A stretch of 10,082 bases of DNA from JANPJV01 sp031425695. Lineage in GTDB: Bacteria; Pseudomonadota; Gammaproteobacteria; Xanthomonadales; SZUA-5. Where the stretch lies: positions 1-10,082 of the forward strand of contig JANPJV010000120.1 of the NCBI GenBank assembly GCA_031425695.1, in the 5' to 3' direction. Positions 6,227 to 10,082 of this stretch are shown here, piece after piece (position 1 is the stretch's first letter; each line of letters begins with the position of its first letter). A program made the position numbers and the translations under genes. Below the pieces are notes generated by a model that was given only the letters and a program-made list of their open reading frames with translations, had not been told where the DNA came from and did no database searches.

Positions 6227-7630
6227 ATGGAGACCCAGTCGACGGGAGCGGCGCCCGTGCATGAGCTGAATGTACTGCCGCGTGCGGAGCATTCGATCTC
6301 GCGCAAGCGCATCAGCCCGGCCGCAGTCCGCGTGCTTTATGGCCTGCGCGAAGCCGGCTTCCAGGCCCACCTCGTCGGCGGTGCCGTTCGCGATCTTCTG
6401 CTCGGCGGCGATCCCAAGGACTGGGACGTGGCGACGGATGCGCGCCCGGAGCAGATCCGCCAGACCTTTCGCCAATGCCGGCTGATCGGCCGTCGATTCG
6501 TGATCGCGCATGTGCGCTTTGGTCACGAGATCATCGAGGTCACCACATTCCGCGGGATGGGTGGCGGGCTTCCTGCCGACGAGGAGCCGGATCGCGAAGT
6601 CGAGGCCGAAGGCTTGATCCTGCGCGACAACGTCTTCGGCAGCATCGAGGAAGACGCGATCCGCCGCGATTTCACCGTCAACGCGCTGTACTACAGCATC
6701 GACGATTTTGCCGTGCGCGATTTTGCGGGCGGCCTGCCGGACCTGGAATCGCGCACCTTGCGGCTGATCGGTGATCCCGAGCTGCGCTATCGCGAAGACC
6801 CGGTGCGCATGCTGCGCGCCGCTCGCCTCGCCGCGAAACTCGGCTTCACGCTTGCGCCGGAAACGCTTGAACCGATCGGCCGGATGGCGTCTCTGCTCGA
6901 CGGCATTCCGCCAGCGCGCCTGTTCGACGATCTGCAGAAATTGTTCCTGTATGGCCATGCTGAGAAGAGCTTCGACCAACTCTTGAACCTGCGCCTGTGG
7001 GAGCACCTGTTCCCCACGGTGCCGATGGACCGCCAGACCGGCCGCCCACGCGATGAAGCACTGATCCGCGCCGCGCTGCGCAGCACCGACACGCGCATCG
7101 CCGCCAACAAACCGGTTACGCCGGCCTTCCTGTTTGCCGCGTTCCTGTGGGCACCCTTCGTGGATGCGGCCTACGGTCGCGGCCACAGCGGTGTCGACGA
7201 GGGCGAGCCGGAAGACGAGGAAGCGCTCGGCATCGCCGCTGAAACGGTGTTTCAGCGCGCCGTCCAGCGCATTGCGCTGCCGCGCCGCTTCAGCATCGTG
7301 ACGCGTGAGATCTGGGAGATGCAGGCGCGCCTCGAAACCAATTCGCCGGGCCGTGGCCGGCGTCTGTTGCGGCATCCGCGTTTTCGGGCGGCGTACGATT
7401 TCCTGGCACTGCGTGCCGAGGTCGATCCCACGCTCGTGTTCCTGGCAACCCGCTGGGAGCAGGCACAGGTGGTCGCGCCGGAAGAATTCGATGCATTGTT
7501 CCGAGTGGCTCCGGGCAACAAGCCGAAGCCGCCGAAAACGGTGACGGATTCTGAAGGCGTCAAGCCAGCCGCAAAACGACGCCGTCGGCGCCGGCGCACC
7601 ACGACCACGCCGGCCGCTCCAGCGGAATGA
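6227..7630 (+). CDS. pcnB: Poly(A) polymerase I PcnB
   Basis: A 467-residue class II nucleotidyltransferase that adds poly(A) tails to RNA 3' ends, promoting RNA turnover and, in E. coli, controlling plasmid copy number. The head domain shows LVGGAVRDLLLGG (about 50-62) and the catalytic DWD (D65, D67). IIEVTTFRG follows, supplying the third acidic position near 104. LIGRRFVIAHV (86-96) is the signature that separates bacterial poly(A) polymerases from CCA-adding enzymes. The RNA-binding neck with RDFTVNALYY and EDPVRMLRAARLAAKLGF comes next. The C-terminus is strongly basic (KRRRRRRR at about residue 450), as in E. coli PcnB. I chose the ATG at 6227, preceded by a G-rich stretch. The frame is open to 6146, but that extension overlaps the tRNA promoter. 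The stop overlaps the folK start in ATGA, implying translational coupling. Confidence 0.92.
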   Translation: METQSTGAAPVHELNVLPRAEHSISRKRISPAAVRVLYGLREAGFQAHLVGGAVRDLLLGGDPKDWDVATDARPEQIRQTFRQCRLIGRRFVIAHVRFGHEIIEVTTFRGMGGGLPADEEPDREVEAEGLILRDNVFGSIEEDAIRRDFTVNALYYSIDDFAVRDFAGGLPDLESRTLRLIGDPELRYREDPVRMLRAARLAAKLGFTLAPETLEPIGRMASLLDGIPPARLFDDLQKLFLYGHAEKSFDQLLNLRLWEHLFPTVPMDRQTGRPRDEALIRAALRSTDTRIAANKPVTPAFLFAAFLWAPFVDAAYGRGHSGVDEGEPEDEEALGIAAETVFQRAVQRIALPRRFSIVTREIWEMQARLETNSPGRGRRLLRHPRFRAAYDFLALRAEVDPTLVFLATRWEQAQVVAPEEFDALFRVAPGNKPKPPKTVTDSEGVKPAAKRRRRRRRTTTTPAAPAE

Positions 7631-8121
7631 GCGAGATCAGCCGCGCCTATATCGGGCTCGGCAGTAATCTCGGCGAGCCGTTGCTGCAAATCGCGGCGGC
7701 GCGCCGGCAGCTCGAGATGCTGCCGAAAACCCAGCTGGTCGCATTCTCGCGCTGTTATCAATCGCTGCCCTGGGGTGATCCCGACCAGCCGGATTTCATC
7801 AACGCGGTCGCTGGGGTCGACACGGCGCTCAATCCGCATGCCTTGCTCGCTGAACTGCTCGCGATCGAGGTCCGCCAAGGACGCGAACGCAGCGCAGCCA
7901 GGCGCAACGGACCACGGACGCTCGATCTCGACCTGCTTCTCTACGCCGATCTCGAACTCACTTCCCCGGGTCTCGTCCTGCCGCATCCGCGCATTGCCGA
8001 GCGTGCGTTCGTGCTGCTGCCACTGGCCGAAATCGCCCCGGAATTGGCCATTCCTGGGATCGGATCAATTAGTGCGCTGCAACGAACGGATTTCGCTAGC
8101 CTGTGCTGGCCGCTCGCGTAA
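7627..8121 (+). CDS. folK: HPPK: 6-hydroxymethyl-7,8-dihydropterin pyrophosphokinase FolK
   Basis: FolK transfers pyrophosphate from ATP to 6-hydroxymethyl-7,8-dihydropterin in folate synthesis. The 164-residue length is typical. Motifs are GLGSNLG at 10-16, FINAVAGVDT (57-66), and the signature RNGPRTLDLDLLLY (93-106), in which D100 and D102 bind the two magnesium ions. LPHPRIAERAFVLLPLAEIAP (118-138) is the usual C-terminal motif. The ATG overlaps the pcnB stop as ATGA, with no strong ribosome site of its own, so reinitiation after pcnB is likely. Its stop codon lies in the loop of a hairpin that separates it from panB, 36 nt downstream. Pairing of pcnB with folK is also known from E. coli. 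Confidence 0.95.
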   Translation: MSEISRAYIGLGSNLGEPLLQIAAARRQLEMLPKTQLVAFSRCYQSLPWGDPDQPDFINAVAGVDTALNPHALLAELLAIEVRQGRERSAARRNGPRTLDLDLLLYADLELTSPGLVLPHPRIAERAFVLLPLAEIAPELAIPGIGSISALQRTDFASLCWPLA

Positions 8122-8129
8122 CGAGCGGC
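8109..8129 (+). promoter_or_regulatory. Hairpin spanning the folK stop codon, between folK and panB
   Basis: A perfect 8-bp stem, GGCCGCTCG-type left arm (8109-8116) and CGAGCGGC right arm (8122-8129), encloses the 5-nt loop CGTAA, which contains the folK stop TAA (8119-8121). There is no T tract, so it is not a rho-independent terminator. It could protect upstream mRNA or tune read-through into panB; this is inference. Confidence 0.5.
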
Positions 8130-8157
8130 TCCCCCAGCACAACCAGGCACAATCCGC

Positions 8158-8991
8158 ATGTACACCTCCGAGGCCAGCGCCGACAAGCCGCGGCGGCCGA
8201 TGACCGTGCCTGACCTGCGTCGCATGAAGCAGAACGGTGCGCCGATCGTTGTGCTGACCGCGTACGACGCGAGCATGGCGCGCATCGCCGATGCCGCGGG
8301 CGTCGATGTGATCCTGGTCGGCGACTCACTCGGCATGGTGATCCAGGGCGCTGACAGCACGCTGCCGGTAACGATCGACGAGCTCATCTACCACTGCCGC
8401 GCAGTTCGGCGCGGCCTCGGCAACGCCCTCCTGCTCGCCGACATGCCCTTCCTGAGCTACGCCACCAACGAGCGTGCGCTCGCGGGCGCGGCACGCCTGC
8501 TCATGGAGGGTGGCGCGTCGATGGTGAAGCTCGAAGGCGGCACGCCAGAAGTGCTCGAAGCGATCCGCTTCCTTACCGTGCGCGATGTGCCGGTGTGCGC
8601 GCATCTGGGGCTCACGCCGCAATCGGTGCTGCGCCTGGGTGGCTACAAGGTCCAGGGGCGCGAGGAACCGGCGCGCCACGCACTGATCGAGCAGGCACAC
8701 GCCGTCGTCGCCGCCGGCGCCGAGGCGCTGGTGCTCGAGTGTGTGCCGGCGAGCCTCGCACAGGAAATCAGCGCGGCCATTCCGATCCCGACCATCGGCA
8801 TCGGTGCGGGGCGTGATTGCGACGGTCAGGTCTTGGTCTGTTACGACATGCTCGGGATCACCTCGGGCAAGCGCCCGCGCTTCGTCAAGGATTTCCTGGG
8901 CGGGAACGCGGGCGGGGTGCAAGCCGCGATCGAGAGCTATGCCAGCGACGTGCGGGCGCGCACCTTCCCCGGACCGGAGCACGGTTTCTGA
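8158..8991 (+). CDS. panB: 3-methyl-2-oxobutanoate hydroxymethyltransferase PanB
   Basis: PanB adds a hydroxymethyl group from 5,10-methylenetetrahydrofolate to 2-oxoisovalerate, making ketopantoate for pantothenate and CoA synthesis. The 277-residue protein is slightly longer than the E. coli enzyme (264), the excess being N-terminal. Active-site features are VGDSLGM with metal ligand D56, ADMPF with D95, K124 in MVKLEGG, and the catalytic E194 in VLECVP. CAHLGLTPQSV (147-157) and GIGAG..CDGQVLV..DMLG (214-233) are family signatures. The ATG at 8158 is preceded by a weak AGG at 10 nt; an internal ATG at residue 15 is an alternative. Its stop overlaps the panC start by 1 nt (TGATG). Its folate cosubstrate ties it functionally to folK. 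Confidence 0.96.
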   Translation: MYTSEASADKPRRPMTVPDLRRMKQNGAPIVVLTAYDASMARIADAAGVDVILVGDSLGMVIQGADSTLPVTIDELIYHCRAVRRGLGNALLLADMPFLSYATNERALAGAARLLMEGGASMVKLEGGTPEVLEAIRFLTVRDVPVCAHLGLTPQSVLRLGGYKVQGREEPARHALIEQAHAVVAAGAEALVLECVPASLAQEISAAIPIPTIGIGAGRDCDGQVLVCYDMLGITSGKRPRFVKDFLGGNAGGVQAAIESYASDVRARTFPGPEHGF

Positions 8992-9872
8992 TGGCTGCCG
9001 AGATGCAAATCCATGCCAGCCTGGCTGGTCTGCGCGCGCAGATCAGTCGGTGGCGCTGCGCCGGGCTCAAGGTCGCCTTTGTGCCGACCATGGGCAACCT
9101 GCACGGCGGACACTACGGGCTGGTCGACTACGCGCACACGCTGGCCGATCGCGTGATCGTGAGCATCTTTGTCAATCCGACCCAGTTCGGACCGAACGAA
9201 GATTTCGCCAGCTATCCACGGACGCTGGAGGCCGACAGCGCGGGCCTCCGCGCGCACCGGACGTCGGCGCTCTACCTGCCGCAGATGCACGAGATCTATC
9301 CCTACGGCGAGTCGGTCGCGTGGGTGGAAGTCCCTGGCTTGTCCGAAATCCTCTGCGGCGCCGTGCGCCCGGGCCATTTTCGCGGCGTCGCCAGCGTGGT
9401 CGCTCGGCTGTTCAACCATGTGGCGCCAGATATCGCGGTGTTTGGCGAGAAGGACTACCAGCAGTTGCTGGTGATCCGGCGCATGAGCACTGATCTTGGC
9501 TTCCCGATTGAAATCCGGGGCGCGCCGATCGCACGTGATCCGGACGGCCTGGCACAAAGTTCGCGCAACCAATATCTGGCCGCGTCCGAACGCGAGCGCG
9601 CCCCGCAGCTGTACGCTCGCCTGCAGGAGGTGGTTGCCGCCATCCACGCCGGGCAAACGTATGCGGATGCGACCGCCGAGGCCATCGCCAAGCTCGAGGA
9701 GCAGGGTTACCGGCCGGATTACCTCGAAGTGCGGCGGCGCGATGACCTGCTCGCGCCCGGCGCGATCGACCGGGAATTGATCGTGCTCGCCGCGGCCTAT
9801 CTCGGGCGTGCGCGGCTGATCGACAACATCCAGTTCGACATGGCTCCGGCGCCAACCGTTTCACGAAGCTGA
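8991..9872 (+). CDS. panC: Pantothenate synthetase PanC (pantoate--beta-alanine ligase)
   Basis: PanC joins pantoate and beta-alanine using ATP through a pantoyl-adenylate. The 293-residue protein has the HIGH-like motif PTMGNLHGGH (32-41), VNPTQFGPNEDF (61-72), CGAVRPGHFRGVASVV (122-137), FGEKDYQQL (151-159) and the KMSKS-like loop DGLAQSSRN (185-193). The start at 8991 overlaps the panB stop and has GGAG 11 nt upstream. A second ATG at 9003 gives an N-terminus that lines up exactly with E. coli PanC, so it may be the true start. The distal end is not followed by panD in this window, and beta-alanine must be supplied by a gene elsewhere. Transcription probably continues to the terminator at 10000-10032. 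Confidence 0.95.
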   Translation: MAAEMQIHASLAGLRAQISRWRCAGLKVAFVPTMGNLHGGHYGLVDYAHTLADRVIVSIFVNPTQFGPNEDFASYPRTLEADSAGLRAHRTSALYLPQMHEIYPYGESVAWVEVPGLSEILCGAVRPGHFRGVASVVARLFNHVAPDIAVFGEKDYQQLLVIRRMSTDLGFPIEIRGAPIARDPDGLAQSSRNQYLAASERERAPQLYARLQEVVAAIHAGQTYADATAEAIAKLEEQGYRPDYLEVRRRDDLLAPGAIDRELIVLAAAYLGRARLIDNIQFDMAPAPTVSRS

Positions 9873-9875
9873 ATG

Positions 9876-9961
9876 TGTTGCACGATGTATGGATTCTTGC
9901 AACAACCTGTGGTACGTTTACAACCACTCTGACAAGTCCGCAACACTGCGACGAGTCAGGG
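9876..9961 (+). other. Run of hairpins after panC: candidate structured 3' UTR or small RNA
   Basis: No coding region is visible between panC and the terminator. Three inverted repeats follow each other. TGTTGCA (9876-9882) pairs with TGCAACA (9898-9904). GTGGT (9909-9913) pairs with ACCAC (9923-9927). CTCTGAC (9927-9933) pairs with GTCAGGG (9955-9961). The last encloses an AA/GA internal loop and an inner stem GTC(C)GCA/TGCGAC (9936-9942 and 9947-9952) with loop ACAC. The element is not in any RNA family I recognise. It may be a 3' UTR of the pan operon or a separate RNA of roughly 160 nt ending at the terminator. I find no convincing promoter inside it. Confidence 0.35.
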
Positions 9962-9999
9962 TACGCAGGGCGCGTTTGAGGTAATCGTCACTCCGATTT

Positions 10000-10032
10000 A
10001 AACCCCCATCATTCTTGATGGGGGTTTTTTTT
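10000..10032 (+). terminator. Rho-independent terminator of the pcnB-folK-panBC run
   Basis: CCCCCATCA (10003-10011) and TGATGGGGG (10016-10024) form a perfect 9-bp stem with a TTCT loop, followed by eight T residues (10025-10032). Three A residues at 10000-10002 extend the stem into the T tract. It is 127 nt beyond the panC stop. Confidence 0.9.
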
Positions 10033-10082
10033 GACTTTTATTTGGAGTGCGGCGCTTTTTGTGGGGGTTGGGGTTGGGGGGG

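Noticed and set aside
6203..7375. 390-codon open frame on the minus strand
   Set aside because: It is antisense to pcnB, whose motifs are unambiguous; its composition is that of a shadow frame.
9873..9932. 19-codon frame starting with ATG right after the panC stop
   Set aside because: It is very short, has no ribosome site, and coincides with the inverted repeats.

Overview
The window carries a compact set of core housekeeping genes from a GC-rich gammaproteobacterium. The best guess is Xanthomonadales (Lysobacterales), perhaps a Rhodanobacteraceae-like lineage. This rests on the gcvR / dapA / bamC block shared by gammaproteobacteria, the pcnB-folK-panB-panC run, an Azotobacter/Pseudomonas-type seven-iron ferredoxin, the high GC content, and abundant intergenic palindromic repeats. 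No phage, transposase, CRISPR array or defence genes are visible. The family and genus assignment is inference.

Layout. Positions 1-304 hold three tandem ~114-bp units, each with a 65-nt imperfect palindrome; the first unit is cut by the window edge. Next come two minus-strand genes: a PIN-PhoH protein (310-1704), and upstream of it an unrecognised membrane protein (1875-2909). Positions 2910-3262 are noncoding and filled with a second, unrelated family of short CCCGGG-bounded palindromes. gcvR (minus, 3263-3829) and dapA (plus, 3987-4886) are divergent, with a good sigma70-type promoter for dapA between them. dapA is followed by a short BamC-like lipoprotein gene (4980-5573). A diverged relative of the first palindrome family (5608-5671) lies between bamC and the convergent ferredoxin gene fdxA (minus, 5698-6021). 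fdxA is only 18 nt downstream of a tRNA-Glu(CTC) gene (6040-6114) that has its own strong promoter, so the two are probably co-transcribed. Reading away from that promoter on the plus strand are pcnB (6227-7630), folK (overlapping pcnB by 4 nt), panB, and panC (overlapping panB by 1 nt). A structured noncoding stretch and a rho-independent terminator (10000-10032) follow.

How the genes fit together. dapA feeds lysine and diaminopimelate synthesis and bamC belongs to outer-membrane protein assembly; the pair is adjacent in E. coli too. pcnB polyadenylates RNA. folK makes a folate precursor. panB and panC make pantothenate, and panB uses the folate-derived one-carbon carrier, so folK-panB-panC is a plausible metabolic grouping. 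panD is not in the window.

The parts most worth a second look are noncoding: the two palindrome families, the tRNA-ferredoxin linkage, and the run of hairpins plus terminator after panC. I see no clear novel multi-gene system. The window starts inside a repeat copy and ends in a G-rich low-complexity tract, as expected of a contig broken at repeats.
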